Shown piece after piece: positions 8,683-16,690 of a stretch of DNA of 64,000 nt. A program made the position numbers and the translations under genes. Origin of the DNA: Levilactobacillus namurensis (GTDB lineage Bacteria > Bacillota > Bacilli > Lactobacillales > Lactobacillaceae); the NCBI RefSeq assembly GCF_032197885.1, contig NZ_CP134159.1:372001-436000 (forward strand), in the 5' to 3' direction. The notes beneath the pieces were generated by a model. The model had not been told where the DNA came from. It made no database searches and was given only the letters and a program-made list of their open reading frames with translations. Position 1 is the first letter of the stretch, and each line of letters starts with the position of its first letter.

Positions 8683-8875
8683 CGCCTTACCGGGCACCCA
8701 GTCAGTCGCGGATCCAGACGGCCCCAACAGCCGATTGGCAGGGCCGTGACGCCAGTGGGCACGACTTTGAGCTTCACCAAACCCGCGAATCTCAAAGCTC
8801 GGCCTTAGCCTAAGGCCAGAAACCCACTGGCCTAACGCTAATTTCACCGGCTGGGCCCTATCGGCTGTTGGGGCC
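8683..8875 (-). repeat. Structured repeat, copy C (minus orientation)
   Basis: Third, divergent copy of the repeat family, inverted relative to copies A and B. The outer 16-bp stem is perfect (8720-8735 with 8860-8875). Inside are a 9-bp stem GCCAGTGGG/CCCACTGGC (8751-8759, 8823-8831) and two hairpins, CTTTGAG/CTCAAAG (8765-8771, 8791-8797) and GGCCTTA/TAAGGCC (8801-8807, 8811-8817). Read on the minus strand it shares CAGCC-GTGAAATT, the AGGCC-AGCTT-GAGA block and the terminal CCGGTAAGGCG (8683-8693) with the other two copies. Confidence 0.75.
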
Positions 8876-8938
8876 TAACGGTGGTGGGAGAGTTATTCCC
8901 AAACGATTTGTCAACTTCACCACCAGTGTGATCCGAGA

Positions 8939-9082
8939 GGTCGGTCAGACAGGGCTCAGCCGTGAAATTTTCCTTGGTGAGCGTTTTTAGCTCGCCTAGG
9001 AAAAGGCCCAGCTTCGAGACCGCCCTGTGGCTCGAAGTGGCGCCCACGGCGTTCCAGCCCTGTCTGGCCGGCCGGTAAGGCG
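8939..9082 (+). repeat. Structured repeat, copy A
   Basis: Stem P1 pairs 8939-8956 with 9056-9073 (18 bp, two G-T). P2 is GCCGTG/CACGGC (8959-8964, 9045-9050). P3 is a 15-bp arm starting TTTTCC (8968-8982 with 8990-9004) and P4 is CTTCGAG/CTCGAAG (9012-9018, 9031-9037). The element ends with CCGGTAAGGCG (9072-9082). It lies about 120 bases upstream of the S9 peptidase gene. No open frame fits it. Confidence 0.8.
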
Positions 9083-9201
9083 AATGATTTATACTGGTGA
9101 TCGTCTAAAGAACGGCTAAGAATTGACAGGCTTACGGGGAACGGCTAGGATAGGGATAATCACTTTTGTGAGAAAACAATGAGAAAATGTAAAGGGAAGC
9201 G

Positions 9202-11190
9202 ATGCGAATGGTAACAACGGGCGTCAGTGCACGAGATTTATTTCGATTAAAGTCCCTCTCTCAGCCGAATGCGGCGGGTGGTTCCTATTACTTTGTAGAG
9301 AATCGCGTCGATGAGGCCAGCAATGGCTATCGGGCGCAACTAAACAGTGTCGATGATCAGGGCCATCAGCGGGTCGTGGCCATGGTGGGTGAACAAAACG
9401 TTCAACCAGCAGTCACGGCAACGACGGTCTTTTTTGCGGCCAAATTACCGGACCAAGTGGCCCAGTTGTACCAAGTACCGCTTACGGGAGGCACGCCCAG
9501 CTGCGTAGCCACCCCCGGTGAAGCGGTCAAGACGGTGTTAGCCGCGGCGGATGGCCACAGTATTTATTTCAAGACCACGGCCACGACGGAAAAGCCGAAG
9601 TTACCGAACACGGAGAAGTTCCCGGTGACCCGGCACGTGGGCCGGTTGATCAATAAGGCCGATGGCTACGGGTGGTTACCCGAAAAAGTCACGTATCGCT
9701 TACGGCGGTACCTACCCACTAGTGGGGCCTTGGAAGAACTCTTCCAGACGCCGTACGACTTTGACCTGACTTCTGTGAGTGCCGATGGACACCTGGTGAC
9801 CTACCTCCAGGACGACCAGCCGGATAACGACCGGGACTTCGCGCACGGGGCATATTGCCTGGACGTCACCACGGGCCAGACCAGCCATTTAACGGCCAGT
9901 CTACCAGCCGGTCAGTTCGCCGATGCGACGCTGGCACCGAACGGTCAGACCGTGGCGCTGGTGGGGCACGACGGCAAGTATGGTGGTCAAACCATTTCCA
10001 ACTTGTACTTAGCGGACTTAGCGACCGGTCACTTGACCAACTGCACGGCCGAGCTAGCGGCGGATCTGGTTCCCGACTTTGCGGGGGACTTCACCCAGCA
10101 GGTCGGCGGTAAGCTGGTTCGGTGGCTGGATAACGATCGGGTCGCGGTCGTGGCCGCCTTCCACGCCCACAGTCAACTGTACGTGGGGAACGCGGCGGGA
10201 CTACGCCTGGTCAACGACACGGCCCAACAGATCGTGGACTTTGACGTGGTCGCCGTAAACAAGGTGGTCTTGGCCGTGTCCCGGCAGACCTTACCCAGTG
10301 CGCTGGTCACCGTCACGCTGGATGACCAGCAGGAACGGGTCGTGTACGATCCCAATGCGGCATATGAACGCAACCACCATTTTGCGCAGCCCCGACATTT
10401 CGACTATCAGGCTGGTGACGGGCAAGCTTTAGAAGGGTGGTATCTGCCCGCCCAGACCCAAGCACCCCGGACGCCAGTCCTGTTGTACGTGCACGGGGGG
10501 CCGCACGCGAACTATGGTGAAACGTTCTTCTACGAATTCCAGGTCCACGCCAGCCTGGGTTACGGAGTAGTCTTCGTGAATCCCCGGGGGTCGACCAGCT
10601 ACGGTCAGGACTTTGAAAATGCGGTCAACGGCCATTATGGCGAGGGAGACTACACGGACGTGATGAGCGGGCTGGACTATGCGCTGGAGCACTTTACCGA
10701 ATTAGACCCCGACCGGCAATACATCGCCGGCGGGTCGTATGGTGGCTTCATGACGTTGTGGACGATTGGCCACACCCACCGCTTCGCAGCGGCGGTCTCC
10801 CAACGGTCGGTCACCAACTGGATCAGTCTCTTCGGGACCAGCGACATTGGGTTCCGGTTCAACCCCGTCGAACTGGGCTGCGACCTCTTCGATGAGGGTG
10901 GGGTCGCGACTTACTGGCGGCAATCGCCACTGGCTTATGCGCCACAGGTCACGACGCCGGTGCGGTTGTTACACGGTGAATGGGACATGCGGTGCCCCAT
11001 CAGTCAGTCCGAAGAATACTTCACGGCGGTTCGCCGTGCGGGAGTTGACGCGGACTTCATTCGTTACCCGCAAAGCTTCCACGGCGTCTCCCGGGATGGA
11101 TTGCCTAGCTTACGGCTACAACGGATTGCGGACATGGACGCCTGGTTTACGGCCCATCCCACGGTTCAAAAAGACGCGCCGCAAAATTAA
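9202..11190 (+). CDS. S9-family serine peptidase (prolyl oligopeptidase / acylaminoacyl-peptidase type)
   Basis: Cytoplasmic peptidase of 662 residues that cleaves short peptides. Residues 1-390 form the predicted beta-propeller, with repeated TSVSADGHLVTYL-like blades and no signal peptide. The C-terminal alpha/beta-hydrolase has HGGPH (oxyanion region), the nucleophile in GGSYGGFM (Ser about 512), Asp in GEWDMR (about 595) and His in FHGVSR (about 627), so the triad is complete. The start at ATG 9202 has AAAGGGAAG upstream; a second ATG at 9208 is possible. It is followed by a terminator and is transcribed alone. Confidence 0.9.
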   Translation: MRMVTTGVSARDLFRLKSLSQPNAAGGSYYFVENRVDEASNGYRAQLNSVDDQGHQRVVAMVGEQNVQPAVTATTVFFAAKLPDQVAQLYQVPLTGGTPSCVATPGEAVKTVLAAADGHSIYFKTTATTEKPKLPNTEKFPVTRHVGRLINKADGYGWLPEKVTYRLRRYLPTSGALEELFQTPYDFDLTSVSADGHLVTYLQDDQPDNDRDFAHGAYCLDVTTGQTSHLTASLPAGQFADATLAPNGQTVALVGHDGKYGGQTISNLYLADLATGHLTNCTAELAADLVPDFAGDFTQQVGGKLVRWLDNDRVAVVAAFHAHSQLYVGNAAGLRLVNDTAQQIVDFDVVAVNKVVLAVSRQTLPSALVTVTLDDQQERVVYDPNAAYERNHHFAQPRHFDYQAGDGQALEGWYLPAQTQAPRTPVLLYVHGGPHANYGETFFYEFQVHASLGYGVVFVNPRGSTSYGQDFENAVNGHYGEGDYTDVMSGLDYALEHFTELDPDRQYIAGGSYGGFMTLWTIGHTHRFAAAVSQRSVTNWISLFGTSDIGFRFNPVELGCDLFDEGGVATYWRQSPLAYAPQVTTPVRLLHGEWDMRCPISQSEEYFTAVRRAGVDADFIRYPQSFHGVSRDGLPSLRLQRIADMDAWFTAHPTVQKDAPQN

Positions 11191-11237
11191 CCGTCATTTT
11201 TACGGAGGTAACAGTACCTCCTCAGAAAACTAACGGG

Positions 11238-11277
11238 CGGTCACGACTGGGGAATCTTCCTGGTCGTGACCGTTTTT
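11238..11277 (+). terminator. Terminator after the S9 peptidase
   Basis: Stem CGGTCACGAC/GTCGTGACCG followed by TTTTT. A second smaller hairpin GGAGGTA/TACCTCC lies just before it. Confidence 0.85.
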
Positions 11278-11330
11278 CTACGTCTTGTCAATAAGAATGC
11301 TGTTAAATTAATGTTTTATGATGAGAAGTT

Positions 11331-11375
11331 TAGGGCCTAAGTTTCGGAACCTAGGCCCTATTGCTATTATTTTTG
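11331..11375 (+). terminator. Hairpin with weak T-tract
   Basis: Perfect 9-bp stem TAGGGCCTA/TAGGCCCTA (11331-11339, 11352-11360) followed by an interrupted T-rich tract. It may be a second terminator or a palindromic site. Confidence 0.5.
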
Positions 11376-11430
11376 TGATTTAGAGCCAGTTAAATAAGCC
11401 TTGGAGGTATCAAAATTTTTTCAAGGCTGG

Positions 11431-11436
11431 TATGAT
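11431..11436 (+). promoter_or_regulatory. Extended -10 promoter of putative ncRNA
   Basis: TATGAT preceded by TGG gives an extended -10 element (TGnTATGAT). No good -35 is seen 17 bases upstream, as is common with extended -10 promoters. Confidence 0.5.
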
Positions 11437-11442
11437 AAACTA

Positions 11443-11585
11443 TAACGAATATTACTTCGATTGAGGGCTTAGCTCATAGGAGTAAGGTTGATTCGTTTTT
11501 ATCAGGTATAGGATTGTTTTGATAAGGCAATCCATTTAACGGACGATGAGTTTCTTCTTTGAAGAAGAGGCTTCTCGTCTTTTTT
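11443..11585 (+). ncRNA. Putative standalone ncRNA with H-type pseudoknot
   Basis: About 140 nt between an extended -10 and a strong terminator (GACGATGAG 11542-11550 with CTTCTCGTC 11571-11579, then TTTTTT), with no open frame behind a ribosome site. The 3' half has interleaved stems TTATCA (11499-11504) with TGATAA (11520-11525) and GGATTG (11511-11516) with CAATCC (11528-11533), an H-type pseudoknot. A GAG/CTC hairpin lies upstream. No gene follows on this strand, so a cis riboswitch is less likely than a trans-acting RNA. I do not recognise the family. Confidence 0.5.
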
Positions 11586-11594
11586 GGGGTATAA

Positions 11595-11633
11595 AAAAGA
11601 CCGTCATCGACTGAAAAGCGATGACGGTCTTTT
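11595..11633. terminator. Bidirectional terminator, 15-bp stem
   Basis: AAAAGACCGTCATCG (11595-11609) pairs perfectly with 11619-11633; A-tract and T-tract flank it. Confidence 0.85.
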
Positions 11634-11774
11634 GATTCGGCAGAAAGACAAATTTAACGGTGATGCAATTAGAATTGGGATGATTTGGAATCTAAACTTT
11701 TGGGTGCAGTTTTTGAAGCTTAATTAAATGGAGAGACACACTAGCTGTCAATTTAGCGCCTTCGTGAGCCGTGA

Positions 11775-11919
11775 GGGCGACCAGACAGGGCTCAGCCATG
11801 AAATTTGACTTGGGTGACGTCCCTCAGTCGCCCTAGTCAAAGGCCCAGCTTCGAGACCGCTCTTTGGCTCGAAGTGGTGCCCATGGCGTTCCAGCCCTGT
11901 CTGGTCGCCCGGTAAGGCG
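11775..11919 (+). repeat. Structured repeat, copy B
   Basis: P1 is a perfect 18-bp stem (11775-11792 with 11893-11910). P2 is GCCATG/CATGGC (11795-11800, 11882-11887). P3 is a 15-bp arm starting TTTGAC (11804-11818 with 11827-11841) and P4 is CTTCGAG/CTCGAAG (11849-11855, 11868-11874). It ends with CCGGTAAGGCG (11909-11919). Compared with copy A, P2 and P3 differ at paired positions that keep pairing. It lies between an intergenic terminator and a minus-strand gene. Confidence 0.8.
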
Positions 11920-11945
11920 GTGGGGTGGTATACCACTGTCGGGAC

Positions 11946-12095
11946 TTAGAACTGCGTCAATACGGCTTGGTAGATGACGGAAATGACGATGCCGGCGCCG
12001 ACGATACCGACGGCTAGGGTGAGGCCGGTGGCTAAAAAGCTAACGAAGGGTTGAACGGAAATGGCCGCAATGGAGCGGGTGAGTTTTGCAAGCAT
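11946..12095 (-). CDS. Small membrane protein, unknown
   Basis: A 49-residue peptide. Two hydrophobic stretches run from about residue 8 to 28 and from 28 to 44, rich in Ala/Val/Ile/Gly, with basic residues at the N-terminus (MLAKLTR). GAGGT lies 8 bases before the ATG at 12095. The frame stays open upstream but without a ribosome site, so I chose the short form. The function is not recognisable; a holin-like or bacteriocin-like peptide cannot be excluded. Confidence 0.5.
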   Translation of the reverse strand: MLAKLTRSIAAISVQPFVSFLATGLTLAVGIVGAGIVISVIYQAVLTQF

Positions 12096-12276
12096 GATGG
12101 TTACCTCGACTGTTTTGAATTCTTTTCGGTTCCCTATCATAGCAGAACCAGCGAGAAAGCCAAATAATTTTTTGAAAGAAAACCAACAGTTTTCACCCCG
12201 AAAGTAAGCTGGTGAAAGAATACAATCGATTGCAGAAATCTCCTGATTTATTGGGCGTTTGAGCATTAGACACACA

Positions 12277-12308
12277 AAACCCCTCCGCACGCCGATGGTG
12301 GGAGGGGT
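12277..12308 (-). terminator. Terminator for the NlpC/P60 gene
   Basis: ACCCCTCC (12279-12286) pairs with GGAGGGGT (12301-12308); a T run follows on the minus strand. Confidence 0.85.
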
Positions 12309-12342
12309 CCAAGTTGTTTGATTTTAGAGTTAAGGTGGGAAC

Positions 12343-12822
12343 TTAGTCAGCGACCACGTTACCAACGCGGGCGTAACCTACCGCATGCCACCAAGGGGCG
12401 TGAACGGCTTCCGTAACCACACCACGGTTTTGGGAATCGATCATCTTACCGTTACCGACGTATAACCCAACGTGGGAGATGGAACGCTTGCTACCACCGA
12501 AGAAGACCAAGTCACCCTTCTTGATGTGCTTGTAGCTAACGTGCTTGTACTTGTTGTATTGGGCTTGTGCGGTCCGGGGAATCTTCTTGCCAGCACCCTT
12601 CTTGAAGACGTAGCTGGTAAAGCCGGAGCAGTCGAAGCGGGAAGGACCAGTGGAGCCCCAACCGTAAGGCTTACCTAATTGTGCCTTAGCGACCTTGTGG
12701 ATCTTGCTGTAGGACATCTTGGAAGCGGCTTGGGCTTCGGTTTGGTTCAGTTGCGTGCCGATGAAGGCAAATGCAACGATAGCAACTAGGGACATAACGA
12801 TTTTAACTAACGACTTCTTCAT
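12343..12822 (-). CDS. Secreted NlpC/P60 peptidoglycan endopeptidase
   Basis: Extracellular wall hydrolase that cuts the stem peptide at gamma-D-Glu linkages. A Sec signal peptide is clear: MKKSLVK, a hydrophobic core and a likely cleavage after AQA (EAQA-ASK, near residue 34). The NlpC/P60 domain fills the rest, with catalytic Cys in RFDCSGF, His in SHVGLYVG and GKPYGWGS before them. There is no LysM or SH3 domain, so this is the short single-domain type. I chose ATG at 12822 (AAGGAG 13 bases upstream) rather than an upstream TTG that is too close to it. Confidence 0.88.
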   Translation of the reverse strand: MKKSLVKIVMSLVAIVAFAFIGTQLNQTEAQAASKMSYSKIHKVAKAQLGKPYGWGSTGPSRFDCSGFTSYVFKKGAGKKIPRTAQAQYNKYKHVSYKHIKKGDLVFFGGSKRSISHVGLYVGNGKMIDSQNRGVVTEAVHAPWWHAVGYARVGNVVAD

Positions 12823-12981
12823 AAAAGTAAACAAACTCCTTATTTTTTAGCTCGTATTTAAACAACTTATTTTTAATCACTCGTAATCGATGTGTTTAAT
12901 ACTATCAGGGAGTTGTTACAGAAGTGTCTCAAACCATTATCAATCCAATTAAAGTCATGGATAAGTCTGTAAAATAATGCG

Positions 12982-13938
12982 TTAATTAGCGGGATAGGCC
13001 CGAGGGAAATGCCGGTGGGCCGCCATTTCTGGCGTTAAGGTGATTTGTTGCAGGCGGTGTGTGGTTCGGGGCTTAAAATAATAAGTCAGGGTGTCGAAAT
13101 CGATAATTCCACGATAATGGGTGTAATTATGGTTGGTTTCGAACCGTCGTTGGGGGTCGAACGGCAACGCAACGTCGGCCAACCAGCTAAAAATTTGGGG
13201 GATGGCGTCATGGGTCGTCGCCAGTTGGGGAGTTCCCCAGCGGGTAATTGCCATGTGCACGAACCGTTTAGTGGGCACCGGTCCAGCTGGCAGGGGCTGA
13301 CCGCTTTTAAGGTATGTACTAGCCGCCTGAACCGTGGCCGCCGTGAACTGGTCGCCGGGGACCTGGAGGAACTGGTTAAGGTTCTGGAGGTGCCGGTCGA
13401 GGGTGGGGGTGTTGGTCAGGACACCACTAGGATTCAGTTGGGCGTGTAAGGTCAAGTCGGTGGGTTCGATCACCAGCGTTTGCCCCTGACGGTCACTAAG
13501 GATCCAGTGGAAAGGGTAGACGTAAGGGTCGTTGCCCCACCGGCGGTTCACCAGGGTCACCCGCGGGAGGTCGGCCAGCACGGCTTCCAGGGTGGCGTGT
13601 TCACCCAAGACCCAGTTGATGAAGTCCTGCGGGGTCAGGTTGATCTGACCGGCGACGGGCTGGTCCGCGTAGGTCACGGCTCCGGGTAAGTAGAGTTCGG
13701 CGCAGCTGATGCCGGTCTCGTTGACGCCGTCGGCCATCAGGTAGGCGGGCCGGTCGGCGGCGATACGGCCCCCACCTAAGAGGGCGTAACGGGTCTTACG
13801 GTCGGCGCCCAGCGCCGTTTGCCAGTGGTACTGCCGGGGCAAGAAGACGGGCCGCCAGGGCGTGGTGGTGGGAAAGTCCATGGTTCGGGCAAATAAATGG
13901 TGGTGTGATGCGGTGGTGTAGGTTAAACTAGTACACAC
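12982..13938 (-). CDS. Linear amide C-N hydrolase, choloylglycine hydrolase / penicillin V acylase family
   Basis: Ntn-hydrolase of 318 residues whose N-terminal Cys, exposed after Met removal, is the nucleophile. The start is GTG at 13938, immediately followed by Cys (M-CTSLTY) with AAGGAGG at optimal spacing. Longer upstream frames would bury the nucleophile. Other family residues are Arg and Asp in FARTMDF, Asn in GVLTNTPTLDRHL and Arg in HMAITRW. Homologues deconjugate bile salts or cleave penicillin V or acyl-homoserine lactones; sequence alone does not say which. The FARTMDF form differs from typical bile-salt hydrolases (GRNLDLE), which favours the penicillin V acylase branch. Confidence 0.85.
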   Translation of the reverse strand: MCTSLTYTTASHHHLFARTMDFPTTTPWRPVFLPRQYHWQTALGADRKTRYALLGGGRIAADRPAYLMADGVNETGISCAELYLPGAVTYADQPVAGQINLTPQDFINWVLGEHATLEAVLADLPRVTLVNRRWGNDPYVYPFHWILSDRQGQTLVIEPTDLTLHAQLNPSGVLTNTPTLDRHLQNLNQFLQVPGDQFTAATVQAASTYLKSGQPLPAGPVPTKRFVHMAITRWGTPQLATTHDAIPQIFSWLADVALPFDPQRRFETNHNYTHYRGIIDFDTLTYYFKPRTTHRLQQITLTPEMAAHRHFPRAYPAN

Positions 13939-14165
13939 ACGGAAGACCTCCTTATAGGTAGTTTTTCGAAGCATTGATGACGCAACGGTGCACGTTGCGT
14001 TGTAAACTAAACGTGGCTCAGCGAAAGTCGCGCTTCAGGTTACCGATACCTCTAGTATAACGGAATTTGTCGCGACTGGTGCTTGTATTCGGACGCTGAA
14101 TCTCGTAAGCTAAAAGATAAATAAGAAGTCCCTACGGGGGTAAGATTTGGAAGGGAACGGACGAC

Positions 14166-14792
14166 ATGAAATCAACTTGGAACTTAGTTGGGATGGCCTT
14201 ATGGTTATTGGTCTTGGTCACCTTAATCTGGATGACGCACGATATGCGCGTGCGGCGGATTCATTTAATCGTAAAAGAGGGACGGAGCTTTTCCTGGCGG
14301 AACTTTACCATTTCCACGGTGGAACTGGTGGTCTGGCTACTGTTCTTCGGGGGGATGAGTTACACCACCTTCTTCCAGAACGTCAACCAGCTGGGCAGTC
14401 GGGTCAATCAGACCACGCGGTACGAACCCTTGGTCTTGAGTACGGGGGTCGGCAACGGGTCGTCCTACTACGTCGAAGTTCGGAACGGTCAGGGACAGAA
14501 GCCGATTCAGCGCTACACGTACCTGACGGAAGGGGAACGGTACCAGGTCGACAGTATGTCCGCCACCGTTTCCGCGGGGAAGCACCCCATCAACCTGCCG
14601 GCATCGGCCTACCACTGGAACCGTAAGGCGGTCGCTAAGTACGACCAGCGCCACCAGAAGGCCTGGGTCGGTGTGATTGAGACCACTTACAAGAAGAACT
14701 GGGTGAACGGGATTGGCCTCCACGCGGGGCGGTTAGCGAACCGGTTCACGTTGATTCGGATCCCGGATCACTCGTTCATGGTCCAGAAGTAA
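14166..14792 (+). CDS. Membrane-anchored protein of unknown function (LVIS_2131-like)
   Basis: A 208-residue protein with two hydrophobic helices (about residues 7-23 and 49-67) separated by a basic loop, followed by a 140-residue predicted extracellular domain with GQKPIQRYTYLTEGERYQV. The layout and wording resemble an uncharacterised family seen in Levilactobacillus brevis (LVIS_2131), a recollection not checked here. GGAAGGG precedes the ATG. The stop is 26 bases before the cupin gene, so the two are probably co-transcribed. Confidence 0.6.
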   Translation: MKSTWNLVGMALWLLVLVTLIWMTHDMRVRRIHLIVKEGRSFSWRNFTISTVELVVWLLFFGGMSYTTFFQNVNQLGSRVNQTTRYEPLVLSTGVGNGSSYYVEVRNGQGQKPIQRYTYLTEGERYQVDSMSATVSAGKHPINLPASAYHWNRKAVAKYDQRHQKAWVGVIETTYKKNWVNGIGLHAGRLANRFTLIRIPDHSFMVQK

Positions 14793-14817
14793 CCAATGGT
14801 AAAGGAGGATGCAACGG

Positions 14818-15318
14818 ATGACTAGTCAAGCAGACTACATTGACCAGCTCGGCCTCGAACCTCATCCGGAAGGGGGCTGGTTCAAGGAAACGGCGCATAG
14901 TGAGGACCGGTACTTCGCCTTGGAGAGTCACGGGCAACGGTATCGGTACACGGCCATTCTGTTCTTGTTAACGGCGGGCAACCCGTCGCACTTTCACCGG
15001 TTGAACCACGATGAACTCTGGTTCTTCCACGATGGGGCGCCTCTGACAATTCACTGTATCGCCCCCAATGGCCAGTACTCGACGGTCAAGTTGGGGTTGA
15101 ACCTAGCAGCCGGGGAGGTTCCCCAGTTCCGGGTCCCCCGCGAAACCATTTTTGCTTCGGAAGTCACGGTCCCGGACAGCTTCGGCTTAGTCAGTTGTGT
15201 GGTGGCCCCGGGCTTCCACTACGATGATTTTGAGTTATTCACTAAGGACCAGCTACACCGTAAGTATCCTAAGCTGCCAAAGGTCATTGACCGCTTGGCG
15301 CTAGACAACATCGATTAG
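14818..15318 (+). CDS. Cupin_5 / DUF985 protein
   Basis: A single-domain beta-barrel of 166 residues. The conserved opening LGLEPHPEGGWFKET is followed by SHFHRLNHDELWFFHDGAPL, which carries the cupin metal-type His and Glu positions, and a C-terminal VAPGFHYDDFELF. Homologues are small proteins of unknown catalytic role, possibly epimerase-like. The start is ATG 14818 with AAAGGAGG 9 bases upstream; the earlier in-frame ATG at 14809 abuts the ribosome site and is unlikely. Confidence 0.8.
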   Translation: MTSQADYIDQLGLEPHPEGGWFKETAHSEDRYFALESHGQRYRYTAILFLLTAGNPSHFHRLNHDELWFFHDGAPLTIHCIAPNGQYSTVKLGLNLAAGEVPQFRVPRETIFASEVTVPDSFGLVSCVVAPGFHYDDFELFTKDQLHRKYPKLPKVIDRLALDNID

Positions 15319-15380
15319 GGCTGACGATGGAGATTCAAGCCACCATTATTAGTCATGGCCAATCAATTCAAAAAAACTGA

Positions 15381-15431
15381 AAACTTCCGCCCGACCAGGG
15401 AAATTGTCCTGGGTTGGGCGGAAGTTTTTTG
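15381..15431. terminator. Terminator after the cupin gene
   Basis: Stem AAACTTCCGCCC/GGGCGGAAGTTT with an inner CCAGG/CCTGG and a T run. The stretch 15319-15657 contains only this and two further terminators. Confidence 0.85.
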
Positions 15432-15506
15432 GTGTTTAAGGCGGGGGATGGCGGTCTACGTGTTAGCTTTGGCGATGGTCAACTTTACCAAAGCGGATGG
15501 GATCAT

Positions 15507-15536
15507 AAAAAAGACTACTTCCGCAAAGAAGTAGTC
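15507..15536 (-). terminator. Terminator downstream of the DMT pseudogene
   Basis: GACTACTTC/GAAGTAGTC stem; read on the minus strand it ends in TTTTTT. Confidence 0.75.
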
Positions 15537-15568
15537 CCCCAATAATACCGCACTAGGCTTGCGAACTT

Positions 15569-15599
15569 GTGGCGACCGTTGCACCGGTCGTCACTTTTT
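15569..15599 (+). terminator. Plus-oriented terminator hairpin
   Basis: GTGGCGACCG (15569-15578) pairs with CGGTCGTCAC (15585-15594), followed by TTTTT. No plus-strand gene directly precedes it apart from the already-terminated cupin gene. Confidence 0.6.
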
Positions 15600-15657
15600 A
15601 TATCTTGAGTTATACGACAATCGTTGATTAGATTGGTGATGACTAGCACCAAGTGCC

Positions 15658-16596
15658 TTAAGCCAGGTGAATCAAGGCCACGCCCGTAATCATGATGATG
15701 AGGCCCAGAATCTGGACCGGGGTGATCGGGTTCCGGGGACTGCCTAACCAGCCGAAGTGGTCGATCAAGAGGCTCCCGGTCATTAAGCCAACTAGGACGA
15801 TGACCACGGTCAACCCCGTACCGACGACGGGAACTAAGTAGACGTTTCCCAGCACGTACAGGGCACCGATGATGCCGCCCAGCCACATCCACCAGGGGTT
15901 AGTCTGACCCTGGGGATGGTGCAGTTGTAGGGGCGACCGCAAACCTAAGTTTAAGAGCAATAGGGCCAGGGTCCCCACCAAAAAGGACACGAAAGCGGCG
16001 TTCAATGACGAGGCCAAGACTTTTCCTAGGTGGCCGTTGATGGCGGATTGAGCGGCACTCAGCATACCGACCAGCACCCCCAGTAGGCGCCAAGGCCATA
16101 GCCCGTTGCCGGGAACCGTGGTCTGATCGTAAGTCTTCCGGGTCAGCAGCCAGGCCCCCACGGCGACCGTGGTGATGACGCCGACTAGGACTAGTAACGC
16201 GCCCACCAGCCGAATCGGTGTCAATGGGCTGACCTTGGCGTGGAACCAGCCGTAGTTGTCGATCAGAAGGCCCATCAGAATCTGGCCGAAGACCGGCAGA
16301 ATCACGGTCTGGACGCTTCCTAGTTTAGGGAAGAGCAGGATGTTGGCGGTCAGGTACAGGACGCCGAAGATACCACCGATTCAGAGCCAAGCGGGCTGGG
16401 TCCGAAAGAGCTGGGGGCTAAAGAGGAGGTGGTGGTCGACCATCAGCGTGGTCCCCGCCAGGAAAAGCGTGCCGATGGTAAAGGAAATCAGGGACGCCAA
16501 AAATGGGGTCCCCACGGCCCGGCGCAACCGGGAATTAACACTGGTTTGGATGGGGAGGCCGATACCGATGGCGACCCCGATGAGTATGGCAAACAC
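15658..16596 (-). pseudogene. DMT-family (DUF606/YdcZ) transporter broken by an in-frame TGA
   Basis: Drug/metabolite-superfamily permease made of two homologous five-helix halves. The first half begins at GTG 16596 (GAAGGAGG upstream) with GLPIQTSVNSRL; the second half repeats the pattern as SAINGHLGKVL. The frame is interrupted by TGA at 16381-16383 after QPAWL and continues in the same frame as IGGIFGVLYL. The equivalent position in the second half (WWMWLGGIIGALYV) is Trp (TGG), so a single TGG to TGA change explains the stop. Full length would be about 312 residues. The upstream peptide has only two to three helices and is unlikely to work alone. Confidence 0.8.
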
Positions 16597-16690
16597 AAAA
16601 ACGCCTCCTTCGCATTGGATGATTACTCTTAGTAAACACCTAATGGCCTGGAGGCGGGGCAAATTAGCTCACTTATTTAAGTGGTCGGAC

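Noticed and set aside
8571..9047. Several 60-75 residue frames in the repeat region
   Set aside because: They arise from GC-rich palindromic repeats on both strands, lack ribosome sites and are not shared between copies as conserved peptides.
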